Shown one piece after another: positions 19,564 through 28,623 of a stretch of 64,000 nt of DNA (its first letter is position 1; each line of letters starts with the position of its first letter). Source of the DNA: Pseudomonas sp. ATCC 13867 (lineage in GTDB: Bacteria; Pseudomonadota; Gammaproteobacteria; Pseudomonadales; Pseudomonadaceae); assembly GCF_000349845.1 (NCBI RefSeq), contig NC_020829.1, positions 4,099,001 through 4,163,000 on the forward strand, written 5' to 3'. The notes below the pieces were generated by a model. It was not told the origin of the DNA and did not search any database. It was given only the letters and a program-made list of their open reading frames with translations. The position numbers and the translations under genes are program-made.

Positions 19564-20265
19564 ATGCTGAAGTTCGACAAGGTTTCCACCTTCTACGGCA
19601 AGATCCAGGCGCTGCACGAGGTCAGCATGGAAGTCCAGCAGGGTGAGATCGTCACCCTGATCGGCGCCAACGGGGCCGGCAAGTCGACCCTGCTGATGAC
19701 CCTCTGCGGCTCGCCACGCGCGGCCTCGGGCAGCATCACGTACCTGGGCGAGGAACTGGTCGGCAAGGAGTCCTCCGTGATCATGCGCAAGAGCATCGCC
19801 GTCGTGCCGGAAGGCCGCCGCGTGTTTGCCCGCCTGACCGTGGAGGAGAACCTGGCGATGGGCGGTTTCTTCACCAGCAAGGGCGACTACCAGGAGCAGA
19901 TGGACAAGGTCCTGGCTCTATTCCCGCGCCTGAAGGAACGCTTCAGCCAACGCGGCGGCACCATGTCCGGCGGTGAACAGCAGATGCTCGCCATCGGCCG
20001 TGCGCTGATGAGCAAGCCCAAGCTGCTGCTGCTCGACGAGCCGTCCCTGGGCCTTGCGCCGATCATCATCCAGCAGATCTTCGACATCGTCGAACAGCTG
20101 CGCCAGGAAGGCGTGACCGTCTTCCTCGTCGAGCAGAACGCCAACCAGGCGCTCAAGCTCGCCGACCGTGGCTATGTGCTGGAGAACGGCCGCATCGTCA
20201 TGCAGGATACCGGCGCCAATCTGCTGGTGAACCCCAAGGTGCGCGACGCGTACCTCGGCGGCTGA
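19564..20265 (+). CDS. braG: Branched-chain amino acid ABC ATPase BraG (LivF)
   Basis: Second ATPase, 233 residues. Walker A GANGAGKST, signature MSGGEQQMLAIGRAL and Walker B LLLLDEPSLGLAP, with VFLVEQNANQAL as switch region, are those of LivF. It starts three bases after the braF stop and closes the operon; a perfect stem-loop follows. Confidence 0.92.
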   Translation: MLKFDKVSTFYGKIQALHEVSMEVQQGEIVTLIGANGAGKSTLLMTLCGSPRAASGSITYLGEELVGKESSVIMRKSIAVVPEGRRVFARLTVEENLAMGGFFTSKGDYQEQMDKVLALFPRLKERFSQRGGTMSGGEQQMLAIGRALMSKPKLLLLDEPSLGLAPIIIQQIFDIVEQLRQEGVTVFLVEQNANQALKLADRGYVLENGRIVMQDTGANLLVNPKVRDAYLGG

Positions 20266-20278
20266 CGTCCCGCGCTGC

Positions 20279-20312
20279 AATGAAAAACGGCCCTTCGGGG
20301 CCGTTTTTCATT
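20279..20312. terminator. Bidirectional terminator after braG
   Basis: A 15-bp perfect stem AATGAAAAACGGCCC/GGGCCGTTTTTCATT with a TTCG tetraloop (20294-20297). It has a T run in both orientations, so it can also stop transcripts from mexK. The remaining bases to 20494 show nothing I can assign. Confidence 0.85.
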
Positions 20313-20494
20313 GGCTCGCACAAAGCGGCTCTTCGCACGCCTACCAGGCAACCCACGGCCCTGGATGGGCGCCAACTGCAGGAGCAACTGTCTTCTTCCA
20401 GGGTAACCCCTGCCCGTGCGTCCCCCTCGCCCCAACCTTCCGGGATGAGGGGAATGCCCGGGCACAGGCCTCCACAGACGCAACCCGGAGTTCC

Positions 20495-23400
20495 TCAGGC
20501 GTCCTTCTTCACCCTGAACCACGCCGCATAGAGCGCCGGCAGGAACAGCAGGGTCAGCACCGTAGCGACGATCAGGCCGCCCATGATCGCCACCGCCATC
20601 GGGCCGAAGAACACGCTGCGCGACAGCGGGATCATCGCCAGCACCGCCGCCAGGGCGGTCAGCACGATGGGGCGGAAGCGCCGCACCGTGGCCTCGATGA
20701 TCGCGTGCCAGGTGTCCAGGCCGTGGGCGCGGTCCTGTTCGATCTGGTCCACCAGGATCACCGAGTTGCGCATGATCATCCCGGCCAGGGCGATGGTGCC
20801 AAGCATCGCTACGAAGCCGAAGGGCTTCTGGAAGATCAGCAGGAACAGCGTCACGCCGATCAGCCCCAGGGGCGCGGTGAGGAACACCATGATCATCCGC
20901 GAGAAACTGCGCAACTGCAGCATCAGCAGGCTGAGCACCACCACGATGAACAACGGAATACCGGCGTTCACCGAGTTCTGCCCCTTGGCCGAATCCTCCA
21001 CGGTGCCGCCGACGTCCAGCAGGTAGCCGTCCGGCAGCTCGGCGCGGATCGGATCCAGGGTCGGCGAAATCTGCTTCACCAGCGTCGCCGGCAGCGAGTC
21101 GTCGTAGATGTCGGCTCGCACGGTCACGGTAGGCAGGCGGTTGCGCCGCCAGATGATGCCTTCCTCGAAGCCGTATTCCAGGGTCGCCACCTGCGACAGC
21201 GCCACACTGCGGCCGCTGCTGGTCTGCATCGACAGGCTGGGCAGTTGCGACAGGTCATGCCGCTCGCGATCGTCGCCGCGCAGGAGGATTTCGATCAGCT
21301 CGTTGTCCTCGCGGTAGAAGCTCACGGTGGAACCGGTCAGCGAGCTCTGCAGGAACTGCGAGATGTCCGCCGTGCTCACCCCGAGGGCGCGGGCGCGCTC
21401 CTGGTCGATGTCGAGGAACACCGCCTTGCTCGGTTCTTCCCAGTCCAGGTGCACGTTCACCACGTGGGGGTTCTCGCGCATCTTGTCGGCGACCTTGCGC
21501 GCCAGCGCACGGACTTCCGGGATGTGCTCACCGGAGACGCGGAACTGCACCGGATAGCCCACCGGCGGGCCGTTCTCCAGACGGCTGATGCGCGTGCGCA
21601 GGGTCGGGAAGTCTTCGTTCATGTGCTTGATCAGCCACTGGCGAATCTCTTCACGGGACTCCAGGCTTTTGGCCAGGACCACGAACTGGGCGAAGCTCGC
21701 CGCCGGCAGTTGCTGGTCCAGCGGCAGGTAGAAGCGCGGCGAACCGGTACCGACGTAGGCCACGTAGTTATCGATGCCCGGATGCTCGGCGAGCATCTTC
21801 TCCAGGCGGTTGACCTGCTCGGTGGTGGCGGCCAGCGAATCGCCCTCGGCCAGCTTCAGGTCGACCAGCAGCTCCAGTCGCGCCGACGGCGGGAAGAACT
21901 GCTGCGGCACCAGGCGGAACAGCATGATCGAGCCGATGAAGGCTGCCACGGTCAGCAGGATCACCGTCTTGCGGTAACGCACGCACCATTCCACCAGGCG
22001 CCGGAAGCGCTGGTAGAACGGCGTCGAATAGGGATCATGGCCCTTGTCGCTGCCGCCGTGCTTCTCGGCGTAGCGCTTGGCCAGGTCCGGCAGCAGCTTC
22101 TCGCCCAGGTAGGGCACGAACACCACGGCGGCGATCCACGACACCAGCAACGCGATGGTCACCACCTGGAACAGCGAGCGGGTGTATTCGCCGGTGCCCG
22201 ACTGCGCGGTGGCGATGGGCAGGAAGCCGGCGGCGGTGACCAGGGTGCCGGTGAGCATCGGGAAGGCCGTGCTGGTCCAGGCGTAACTCGCGGCCTTGAG
22301 CCGGTCGTAGCCCTGCTCCATCTTCACCGCCATCATCTCCACGGCGATGATCGCGTCGTCCACCAGCAGCCCCAGCGCCAGCACCAGCGCGCCGAGGGAT
22401 ATCTTGTGCAGGCCGATGCCGAAGTAGTACATGCAGGCGAAGGTCATCGCCAGCACCAGCGGGATCGACAACGCCACCACCAGGCCGGTGCGCAGGCCGA
22501 GGGAGAAGAAGCTCACCAGCAGCACGATGATCAGCGCCTCGGCCAGCACGCGGACGAACTCGCCCACGCCTTCGCGCACCGCTGCCGGCTGGTCGGACAC
22601 CTTGCGCAGCTCCATGCCGGCCGGCAGGGTCTGCTGCAGGCGCTCGAACTCGGCGTCGAGCTTCTTGCCCAGTACCAGGATGTCGCCGCCGTCCTTCATG
22701 GCCACGGCGATGCCGATGGCGTCCTCGCCCATGAAGCGCATGCGCGGCGCGGGCGGGTCGTTGAAGCCACGGTGCACCTCGGCGACGTCGCCGATGCGGA
22801 AGGTGCGATCGCCGACGCGGATCGGGAAGGAGCGGATGTCCTCCACCGAGTCGAAGCGACCGGAGACGCGCAGCTGCACGCGGTCGGTCGCGGTCTCGAA
22901 GAAGCCGGTGGCGGTCACCGCGTTCTGCTCTTCCAGCGCCTTCTGCACCGCCGCCAGCGGCAGGCCGAGGGTGGCGAGCTTGGTGTTGGACAGGTCGATC
23001 CAGATTTTCTCGTCCTGCAGGCCGATCAGTTCGACCTTGCCGACGTCCTTGATGCGCTGCAGCTGCAGTTGCAGGCGGTCGGCGTAGTCCTTGAGCACCG
23101 CGTAGTCGAAGCCCTTGCCGGACAGCGCGTAGATGTTGCCGAAGGTGGTGCCGAATTCGTCATTGAAGAACGGCCCCTGGATGCCCTGCGGCAGGGTGTA
23201 GCGGATATCGCTGACCTTCTTGCGGATCTGGTACCAGAGTTCGGGAACGTCGCGGGAGCGGAAGTCCTCGCGGGCGACGAAGGTCACCTGGGATTCACCG
23301 GGTCGGGAGAAGGAGATGATGCGGTCGAAGTCGCCGGTTTCCATCAGCTTCTTCTCGATGCGCTCGGTGACCTGGCGCGACACCTCCTCGGCAGTCGCGC

Positions 23401-23563
23401 CCGGCCAGTTGGTCTTCACCACCATCGCCTTGAAGGTGAACGGCGGGTCCTCGCTCTGCCCCAGCTTGGTGTACGACAGCGTACCGACAATGCCCAGCAG
23501 CAACATGAGGAACAGGACGATCTGGCGGTTCTGCAGCGCCCAGGCGGAAAGGTTGAATTGCAT
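20495..23563 (-). CDS. mexK: RND efflux pump inner-membrane transporter MexK
   Basis: Proton-driven drug exporter of the resistance-nodulation-division family, the trimeric inner-membrane part of MexJK (triclosan, and with OprM erythromycin and tetracycline, in P. aeruginosa). The 1022-residue product has the expected first helix at the N-terminus, large periplasmic loops, and the TM4 proton-relay motif GLLVDDAIIAVEMM with Asp402 and Asp403. The C-terminal half contains AMIPLSRSVFFGPMAVAIMGGL. The name rests on gene order: mexK-mexJ, divergent TetR gene, then rsmJ, as at PA3676-PA3680. No outer-membrane partner gene is next to it, which also fits mexJK. A few bases separate it from mexJ (shared operon). 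Confidence 0.82.
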   Translation of the reverse strand: MQFNLSAWALQNRQIVLFLMLLLGIVGTLSYTKLGQSEDPPFTFKAMVVKTNWPGATAEEVSRQVTERIEKKLMETGDFDRIISFSRPGESQVTFVAREDFRSRDVPELWYQIRKKVSDIRYTLPQGIQGPFFNDEFGTTFGNIYALSGKGFDYAVLKDYADRLQLQLQRIKDVGKVELIGLQDEKIWIDLSNTKLATLGLPLAAVQKALEEQNAVTATGFFETATDRVQLRVSGRFDSVEDIRSFPIRVGDRTFRIGDVAEVHRGFNDPPAPRMRFMGEDAIGIAVAMKDGGDILVLGKKLDAEFERLQQTLPAGMELRKVSDQPAAVREGVGEFVRVLAEALIIVLLVSFFSLGLRTGLVVALSIPLVLAMTFACMYYFGIGLHKISLGALVLALGLLVDDAIIAVEMMAVKMEQGYDRLKAASYAWTSTAFPMLTGTLVTAAGFLPIATAQSGTGEYTRSLFQVVTIALLVSWIAAVVFVPYLGEKLLPDLAKRYAEKHGGSDKGHDPYSTPFYQRFRRLVEWCVRYRKTVILLTVAAFIGSIMLFRLVPQQFFPPSARLELLVDLKLAEGDSLAATTEQVNRLEKMLAEHPGIDNYVAYVGTGSPRFYLPLDQQLPAASFAQFVVLAKSLESREEIRQWLIKHMNEDFPTLRTRISRLENGPPVGYPVQFRVSGEHIPEVRALARKVADKMRENPHVVNVHLDWEEPSKAVFLDIDQERARALGVSTADISQFLQSSLTGSTVSFYREDNELIEILLRGDDRERHDLSQLPSLSMQTSSGRSVALSQVATLEYGFEEGIIWRRNRLPTVTVRADIYDDSLPATLVKQISPTLDPIRAELPDGYLLDVGGTVEDSAKGQNSVNAGIPLFIVVVLSLLMLQLRSFSRMIMVFLTAPLGLIGVTLFLLIFQKPFGFVAMLGTIALAGMIMRNSVILVDQIEQDRAHGLDTWHAIIEATVRRFRPIVLTALAAVLAMIPLSRSVFFGPMAVAIMGGLIVATVLTLLFLPALYAAWFRVKKDA

Positions 23564-23569
23564 CGGGCG

Positions 23570-24673
23570 TTACTCCTTCGCCACCAGCTTGATCGAACGG
23601 TTCTCCCGATCGACCGGCCGCACCTCCTGACCTTCACGCAATACCTGAACGCCCGCCGCCACCACCCAGTCGTCGCTGCTCAGCCCTTCGAGCACCGGCA
23701 CGCGATCCTCGGCGTAAGGACCGATGCGCACCGGGCGGCGATGCAGGGTGGAACTCTTCGGATCGACCACCCAGACGAACGGCTGGCCGCCCTCGGCGGT
23801 CAGCGCGGCCAGCGGCACCGCCAGCGGCACAGAACCTTCGGCATGGATGTAGACCCGCGCACTCTGACCCAGCTCGGCGGGCACCTTGGCGTCATCGAAC
23901 GCGACTCGCGCAGCGAAGGTGCGCGACTGCGGATCGGCCGCCGGCGACAGCTCGCGAATCTTGCCGCTGAAGCGCTTGTCGCGCTGCGACCAGAGTTCGA
24001 CGCTCACCGCCTCGCCGACGCGGAAGCGGTCGATAGCATGTTCGGGGAAGCTGATCAGCACTTCGCGGTCGCCGTCGGCGGCGAGGGTGAAGACGGTCTG
24101 CCCGGCGGCGACCACCTGCCCCACTTCCACCCGACGGGTGGCGATCACGCCGTCCTGGGGCGCACGCAGCACCGCATAGCCCGCCTGGTTGCGGGCCACG
24201 TCGTACTCGGCGCGGATCTGTTTCACCCGCGCCGCGCCGGCGCGGTAGGTGTTCTCGATGTTGTCGAACTGCGACTGGCTGACCAGTTGGCGTTCGAGCA
24301 GCGTCTTGTAGCGGGAGTATTCGGAGCGGACGGTCTGCAGGTTGGCCTCGGCGGCCGCCACCTGGGCGCGGGTCGCTTCCAGTTGCAGGCGTACGTCCTC
24401 GGGGTCCAGCTCCGCCAGCGGCTGGTCCTTCTTCACGCGCTCGCCGGTTTCCACCAGGCGCTTGCTGACTTTTCCGCCAATACGAAAGGCCAGTTCAGGC
24501 TCATGACGGGCATGTACCTCGCCGGGGTAGGCTTCGGTAACATCCCGGGCCGGCAGCGGCTGCACCACCATCGCCGGACGCGCCGCCGGCTTGGGCGGTT
24601 CACCGTTACCGCAGGCGGTCAGGGACAGGGAAAGGACAGCAGGAAGCGCGACAGACAGAGCATGGCGGAACAT
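23570..24673 (-). CDS. mexJ: RND efflux periplasmic adaptor lipoprotein MexJ
   Basis: Membrane-fusion protein linking MexK to an outer-membrane channel. The 367-residue product carries a lipoprotein signal with lipobox LTAC (acylated Cys21), then the lipoyl halves (ELAFRIGGKVSKRLVETGERV and YAVLRAPQDGVIATRRVEVGQVVAAGQ) on both sides of a coiled-coil hairpin (residues about 95-150, rich in Ala, Glu and Gln). It ends in a beta-barrel and membrane-proximal domain. The ATG at 24673 follows AAAGGT. It is the first gene of the mexJK operon, divergent from mexL. Confidence 0.82.
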   Translation of the reverse strand: MFRHALSVALPAVLSLSLTACGNGEPPKPAARPAMVVQPLPARDVTEAYPGEVHARHEPELAFRIGGKVSKRLVETGERVKKDQPLAELDPEDVRLQLEATRAQVAAAEANLQTVRSEYSRYKTLLERQLVSQSQFDNIENTYRAGAARVKQIRAEYDVARNQAGYAVLRAPQDGVIATRRVEVGQVVAAGQTVFTLAADGDREVLISFPEHAIDRFRVGEAVSVELWSQRDKRFSGKIRELSPAADPQSRTFAARVAFDDAKVPAELGQSARVYIHAEGSVPLAVPLAALTAEGGQPFVWVVDPKSSTLHRRPVRIGPYAEDRVPVLEGLSSDDWVVAAGVQVLREGQEVRPVDRENRSIKLVAKE

Positions 24674-24708
24674 GATGTGTGACCTTTCGCAAAACGCGGT
24701 TGAATTCT

Positions 24709-24724
24709 TATACTCCCCGGTATA
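24709..24724. promoter_or_regulatory. Candidate MexL operator in the mexJ-mexL divergent promoter
   Basis: Inverted repeat TATAC-N6-GTATA (24709-24724), with a second overlapping one, GTAT-N7-ATAC (24720-24734). The whole 96-base space is AT-rich compared with its surroundings. MexL is known to repress both mexJK and itself from the divergent space; that this repeat is its site is inferred. Confidence 0.45.
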
Positions 24725-24769
24725 GTAAAAATACAGAACCCACCAGTCCAGTATTTGAAATGTAAAATC

Positions 24770-25402
24770 ATGTCACCATCTACTCCCTCCAACGGGCCGG
24801 GTCGCCCCAAGGACCCCGCCAAACGCAAGGCCATCCTCGAAGCGGCGAAGGATCTGTTCATTCGCTTCGGCTACGACGGCAGCAGCATGGAAGCCATCGC
24901 CGCCGAGGCTGGCGTGTCGAAGCTCACCGTCTACAGCCACTTCACCGACAAGGAAACGCTGTTCGTCGAAGCGGTGCAGGCCAAGTGCGCCGAACGCATG
25001 CCTGAACTCTTCGCCGAGCCGCCGACCGACGCGCCGCTGGAAAGCCTGCTGCTGAACCTGGCGCGCGGCTTCAATCAGTTGATCAACAGCCCCGAGGCGA
25101 TTTCCCTGAGCCGGCTGATGGTGGCCCAGGGCGCGGGGAACCCGCACTTGTCGCAACTCTTCTTCGAGGCCGGCCCGCAGCGCGTGCTGGAGCAGATGGA
25201 GCGTCTGCTGGCGCAGGCGCGCGAGCAGGGCAGCCTGCAGATGGACAGCCCTCGCCGGGCCGCCGAGCATTTCCTGATGCTGGTGCAGGGCTGCGTGCAC
25301 TTCCGCCTGCTGATCGGCTGCGAAACGCCGCCCACGGAAGCAGAAGCCGAAGCACACGTGCAGGAAGTGGTGGCGCTGTTCCTCAAGGCCTTCCGGCCAT
25401 GA
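24770..25402 (+). CDS. mexL: TetR-family repressor MexL
   Basis: Repressor of mexJK and of itself. The 210-residue product has an N-terminal TetR DNA-binding domain (residues about 15-62: KRKAILEAAKDLFIRFGYDG, then the recognition helix in GVSKLTVYSHFTDKETLF) and an AcrR-like C-terminal ligand domain. The ATG at 24770 gives MSPSTPSNGPGRPKD. An in-frame TTG 15 bases upstream is possible but less likely. The name is inferred from divergence from mexJK and adjacency to rsmJ. The second TetR gene that I recall between mexL and rsmJ in PAO1 is missing here; REP elements fill the gap. Confidence 0.75.
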   Translation: MSPSTPSNGPGRPKDPAKRKAILEAAKDLFIRFGYDGSSMEAIAAEAGVSKLTVYSHFTDKETLFVEAVQAKCAERMPELFAEPPTDAPLESLLLNLARGFNQLINSPEAISLSRLMVAQGAGNPHLSQLFFEAGPQRVLEQMERLLAQAREQGSLQMDSPRRAAEHFLMLVQGCVHFRLLIGCETPPTEAEAEAHVQEVVALFLKAFRP

Positions 25403-25414
25403 CAGAGCACCCTC

Positions 25415-25494
25415 TGTAGGAGCGAGCTTGCTCGCGAACGGATCTCCCGGTCGCTCCGACGCTGGGCGGGTTCGCGAGCACGCTCGCTCCTACA
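25415..25494. repeat. REPIN, family A
   Basis: GTAGGAGCGAGCTTGCTCGCGAAC and, inverted, GTTCGCGAGCACGCTCGCTCC with about 30 bases between the arms. The whole can fold into one long hairpin. Confidence 0.8.
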
Positions 25495-25553
25495 AGAGCC
25501 GCTCCGGATCCAATCGGCAGGACTTCGTCCGCGATCATCCTCGCAGCGGGACC

Positions 25554-25582
25554 GGATCGCGGCCAGAGTCCGCCCCTACGAA
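25554..25582. repeat. Dispersed repeat, family B
   Basis: GGATCGCGGCCAGAGTCCGC followed by CCCTACGAAA; the same design as the copy at 14215. Confidence 0.6.
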
Positions 25583-25592
25583 AACGGACGTA

Positions 25593-26375
25593 TCAGCCCT
25601 TCAGGCTCTTCAGCGGATAGATGTCGTAGCGGCTGGACTTGCCCTCGAGGCTGTAGCTCGGCTTTTGCCCCTCGATGATCGGCGCCTTGCGCGGGCGCTT
25701 GACCACCACCCGGTGGCTGGCCAGTTTCAGGGCCGCTTCCAGCAGCGCCGGGGCGTCCAGGTCGTCGCCCACCAACGGGCGGAACAGGCGCATTTCCTTC
25801 TTCACCAACGCGCTCTTGTCGCGGTGCGGGAACATCGGGTCGAGGTAGACCACCTGCGGTGCCTCCCCTTCCCAGGCGGCCATGCGTTCGATGGCGTTGC
25901 CCTGCAGCAGGCGCATGCGCGCGACGATGGCACCCACCTCGAAATCACCCGCCGCGCGGGCCAGGCCGTCCTCCAATAGCGCGGCGATGATCGGCTGGCG
26001 CTCGGTCAGGTGCATCTCGCAACCCAGGGTCGCCAGCACGAAGGCATCGCGGCCCAGGCCAGCGGTGGCGTCCAGCACGTGGGGACGCACGCCCGGCTGG
26101 ATGCCGACCGCCTTGGCGATCATCTGTCCGCTGCCGCCGCCGAACTGCCGGCGATGGGCGGTGGCGCCTTCGAGGAAATCCACCCGCACCGGGCCGGGCG
26201 AATCCGGTCCCAGTTGCAACAATTGCAGACCGTGCTCGCCCAGTTGCAGGGCGAAGTCCGCCTCCCCCTCGCCCATCGGCAACCCGAGCCGCTGCGCCCA
26301 CTGCTCGGCGGCGGCCTGCCAGGCAGGCGCCAGCGCCTGGACGACGATGCGCGGCGGAGTGAGGGTCTCGGTCAT
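25593..26375 (-). CDS. rsmJ: 16S rRNA (guanine1516-N2)-methyltransferase RsmJ
   Basis: Methylates G1516 of 16S rRNA with S-adenosylmethionine. The 260-residue product has the SAM-binding motif [16 protein letters not shown] (motif I), [14 protein letters not shown] (acidic motif II) and the catalytic-type motif [15 protein letters not shown], followed by [11 protein letters not shown] near the end; all are standard for RsmJ/YhiQ. The ATG at 26375 has AGGA upstream. Single gene. Confidence 0.92.
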   Translation of the reverse strand: MTETLTPPRIVVQALAPAWQAAAEQWAQRLGLPMGEGEADFALQLGEHGLQLLQLGPDSPGPVRVDFLEGATAHRRQFGGGSGQMIAKAVGIQPGVRPHVLDATAGLGRDAFVLATLGCEMHLTERQPIIAALLEDGLARAAGDFEVGAIVARMRLLQGNAIERMAAWEGEAPQVVYLDPMFPHRDKSALVKKEMRLFRPLVGDDLDAPALLEAALKLASHRVVVKRPRKAPIIEGQKPSYSLEGKSSRYDIYPLKSLKG

Positions 26376-26442
26376 GGCGGGGCGGTCCTGGAAAAAACCG
26401 CGATTCTAGCGCAGCGCGCCGCTCAACGGACCCGGCGAGCCC

Positions 26443-27273
26443 TCAGCCCCGGAACAACTGATTGATCCGCTCAAACGGGATCGCCTCGCCCATTGGCTGC
26501 AGGTCGCCGCTGCCCGCCAGTGCCTCTGCGGCGTGGAAGAACGCACCATAGGCCACCCGCGCCAGGCTGGAGCCGACGCTGACGCGCTTCACGCCCAGCC
26601 CGGCCAGCTCGGCGAGGTTGAGTTCCAGCGCGGGCGAACCGACCAGCACATTCACCGGACGCGGCGCCACCGCACTGACCACCGCGGCGATTTCCGCTCG
26701 GGTCTTCAGCCCCGGCGCATAGAGCACGTCGGCCCCCGCCTCGGCGAAGGCCACCAGGCGACGGATGGTGTCGTCCAGATCGTTGCGGCCGTGCAGCAGG
26801 TTTTCCGCCCGCGCCGCCAGGGTGAAGTGGAACGGCAGGGCACGGGCGGCCCGCACGGCGGCGCGGACCCGTTCCACGGCCAGTTCCAGCGGATAGATCG
26901 GGGTATCCGGGCGTCCGCTGGCATCCTCGATGGAGCCGCCGACCAGCCCGCAGGCGGCGGCGAGGCGGATGGTCTCGGCGCAGTCCTCCGGTTCGTCGCC
27001 GTAACCGTTTTCCAGATCGGCGGCGACGGGCAACGGCGTCGCCTCGATGATCGCCCGGGCATTGGCCAGCGCTTCCTCGCGGCTCACCGTACCTTCGGCA
27101 TCACGCCGGCCGAGGGAGAACGCCAGGCCCGCACTGGTGCTGGCGAGCGCTTCGAAGCCCAGGTGGGCGAGCATCTTCGCCGAGCCGGCGTCCCAGGGGT
27201 TGGGCAGAATGAACAGGCCGTCGCGCTGGTGCAGCGCCCGGAACGCTTCGCCGCGCTGTTGCTGGGTAGTCAT
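26443..27273 (-). CDS. Isocitrate lyase/PEP mutase superfamily protein
   Basis: A 276-residue TIM-barrel of the PEP mutase/isocitrate lyase superfamily. It shows FILPNPWDAGSAKMLAHLGFEALASTSAG at the N-terminus, ADLENGYGDEPED (metal-binding acidic cluster) and GGSIEDASGRPDTP. It lacks the KKCGH catalytic motif of true isocitrate and methylisocitrate lyases, so it is one of the smaller uncharacterised members, perhaps acting on oxaloacetate- or phosphonopyruvate-like compounds. The start at 27273 follows AAGGAG; the reading frame upstream of it is a shadow of the neighbour. Monocistronic on the minus strand. Confidence 0.8.
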   Translation of the reverse strand: MTTQQQRGEAFRALHQRDGLFILPNPWDAGSAKMLAHLGFEALASTSAGLAFSLGRRDAEGTVSREEALANARAIIEATPLPVAADLENGYGDEPEDCAETIRLAAACGLVGGSIEDASGRPDTPIYPLELAVERVRAAVRAARALPFHFTLAARAENLLHGRNDLDDTIRRLVAFAEAGADVLYAPGLKTRAEIAAVVSAVAPRPVNVLVGSPALELNLAELAGLGVKRVSVGSSLARVAYGAFFHAAEALAGSGDLQPMGEAIPFERINQLFRG

Positions 27274-27350
27274 GGCGGTCTCCTTGGCGATCGGAAAAGG
27301 AAGGAGCAGGTTAGCCCCCTCCCCCGCAAGGCGCCATCGGGAACAGTGGC

Positions 27351-28208
27351 TCAGAGCAGGCCGAGCTGTTCCACTTCCGGCTTCGGCTCGAGCAGCGCCG
27401 GTAGCCCCGGCAGGCGCTCGCGCAGCAGGGCGTGGAAGCATCGCGCCTGTTCGGCGGCGCGGTGGTTGTCCGGGGTGTGCAGGAAAACGTGGGGCGTCAG
27501 GCCCTGCTCGATCCACTCCGCCACCTTGGCGATCCACGGCGTGAGGAAGGCGGCGTTGGCCTCCAGGTCGGGCCCGCCGATGAAACGCACCTGCGGGCTG
27601 TCGCTGAAGGCCGCCGGGCGCACCGGCACCTTCGGCTTCTTCGATTGCGCATGCAGCACGGCCGGGTCGTCGGAGCGGCAGGCGAAGAGTGCGCGGGCGT
27701 CCAGGCAGATGCGCTCGACGCCACGTTCCAGCAGCAACCGGTTCAACGCCCGCTCCTCCTCGCCCTTGGCGAAGAACGCCGGATGCCGTACCTCCACCGC
27801 GATCCGACGTTCGGCGAAGGCATCCAGCCAGGCCGCCAGTTCGCCGAGACGATCGGGGCCGAAGCTCGCGGACACCTGCAGCCACAACGGCATCACCCGT
27901 TCGCCCAGGGGCGCCAGCAGGTCGAGAAAGTCCTGGGTGTTTTCCAACTGCCCGCGCAGGTCGCCTTCGTGGCTGATGTCACGGGGCAGCTTGGCGCAGA
28001 AATGGAAGTTCCCCGGCATGGTCTGCGCCCAGCGTTTCAGGGTTTCGACATTGGGCCGGGCATAGAAGGTGGTGTTGCCTTCCACCGCGTTGAACACCTG
28101 GGAATAGAAGCCAAGGGTTTCGGCGGCGCGCAGATCGGCGGGATAGAAGGTGCCGCGCCAGGCTGGTTCGTTCCACGAAGGGCAACCGAGGAAATACGGC
28201 AACGACAT
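27351..28208 (-). CDS. DUF72 family protein (YecE-like)
   Basis: A 285-residue TIM-barrel-like protein of the DUF72 family, found across bacteria and without an agreed function. Seen: GCPSWNEPAWRGTFYP at the N-terminus, NTTFYARPNVETLKRWAQTMPGNFHFCAKLPRDISH, the conserved EVRHPAFFA, and HTPDNHRAAEQARCF near the end. The start codon overlaps the stop of the small upstream gene by one base, so the two are probably cotranslated. Confidence 0.85.
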   Translation of the reverse strand: MSLPYFLGCPSWNEPAWRGTFYPADLRAAETLGFYSQVFNAVEGNTTFYARPNVETLKRWAQTMPGNFHFCAKLPRDISHEGDLRGQLENTQDFLDLLAPLGERVMPLWLQVSASFGPDRLGELAAWLDAFAERRIAVEVRHPAFFAKGEEERALNRLLLERGVERICLDARALFACRSDDPAVLHAQSKKPKVPVRPAAFSDSPQVRFIGGPDLEANAAFLTPWIAKVAEWIEQGLTPHVFLHTPDNHRAAEQARCFHALLRERLPGLPALLEPKPEVEQLGLL

Positions 28209-28555
28209 CAGGCGTAAAGGTCGAGACCCAGGACTTCCTGGCCCTCGTACGGGCCGGCCATGCTGGCGGTGCTGGCGTAGCTGGCGAGCGCCTGGGCGGC
28301 GCGGGAGCTCAGCGGGCGCTGGTACTCGAGATTGTCGCGCAGGGTGACCGGCATGCCGTAGCTGCTGGCGCTTCCGGCTTCGACGCGGCGCGCCTGCGGT
28401 TCCTGTTCGAAGCCCTGGCTGGCCGAGGTCGGCGCTGGCTGCTCGCGGCGGCTCTCGACATCACGCTGCACCTCCCGATACGGCGTGACCGCAGTGCCCG
28501 TGCGGGCAGTACGCTCAGGCGCCTGGGATGTGGAGATGAAGCCGTCGATACGCAT
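28208..28555 (-). CDS. Hypothetical protein, 115 residues
   Basis: No family recognised. The protein is hydrophilic and probably disordered in its first 70 residues (many Arg, Glu, Gln, Ser and Pro). It has a more ordered C-terminal half with SSRAAQALASYASTASMAG, which could form one helix, and ends EVLGLDLYA. No signal peptide. It is coupled to the DUF72 gene. A gene of similar size lies next to tsaB in P. aeruginosa (about PA3684, from memory), which is the main support that it is real. Confidence 0.65.
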   Translation of the reverse strand: MRIDGFISTSQAPERTARTGTAVTPYREVQRDVESRREQPAPTSASQGFEQEPQARRVEAGSASSYGMPVTLRDNLEYQRPLSSRAAQALASYASTASMAGPYEGQEVLGLDLYA

Positions 28556-28623
28556 TGGCTGGAAACTCGGAGGGGATGCCGATCACTCTAACGAGCGCCC
28601 CATGCCTTGGCAATTGGCATGGC

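Noticed and set aside
20313..20494. Small gene between braG and mexK
   Set aside because: Short frames exist on both strands but none has a start signal or coding-like composition; the space only follows a bidirectional terminator.
20705..24682. Open frame of 1325 codons antisense to mexJK, plus strand
   Set aside because: Same artefact; rich in His, Gln and Arg, without start signal or domain, and spanning two real genes on the other strand.
25415..25494. Repeated palindromes as a CRISPR array
   Set aside because: Units occur as isolated inverted pairs scattered over the window, with no regular spacers or cas genes.
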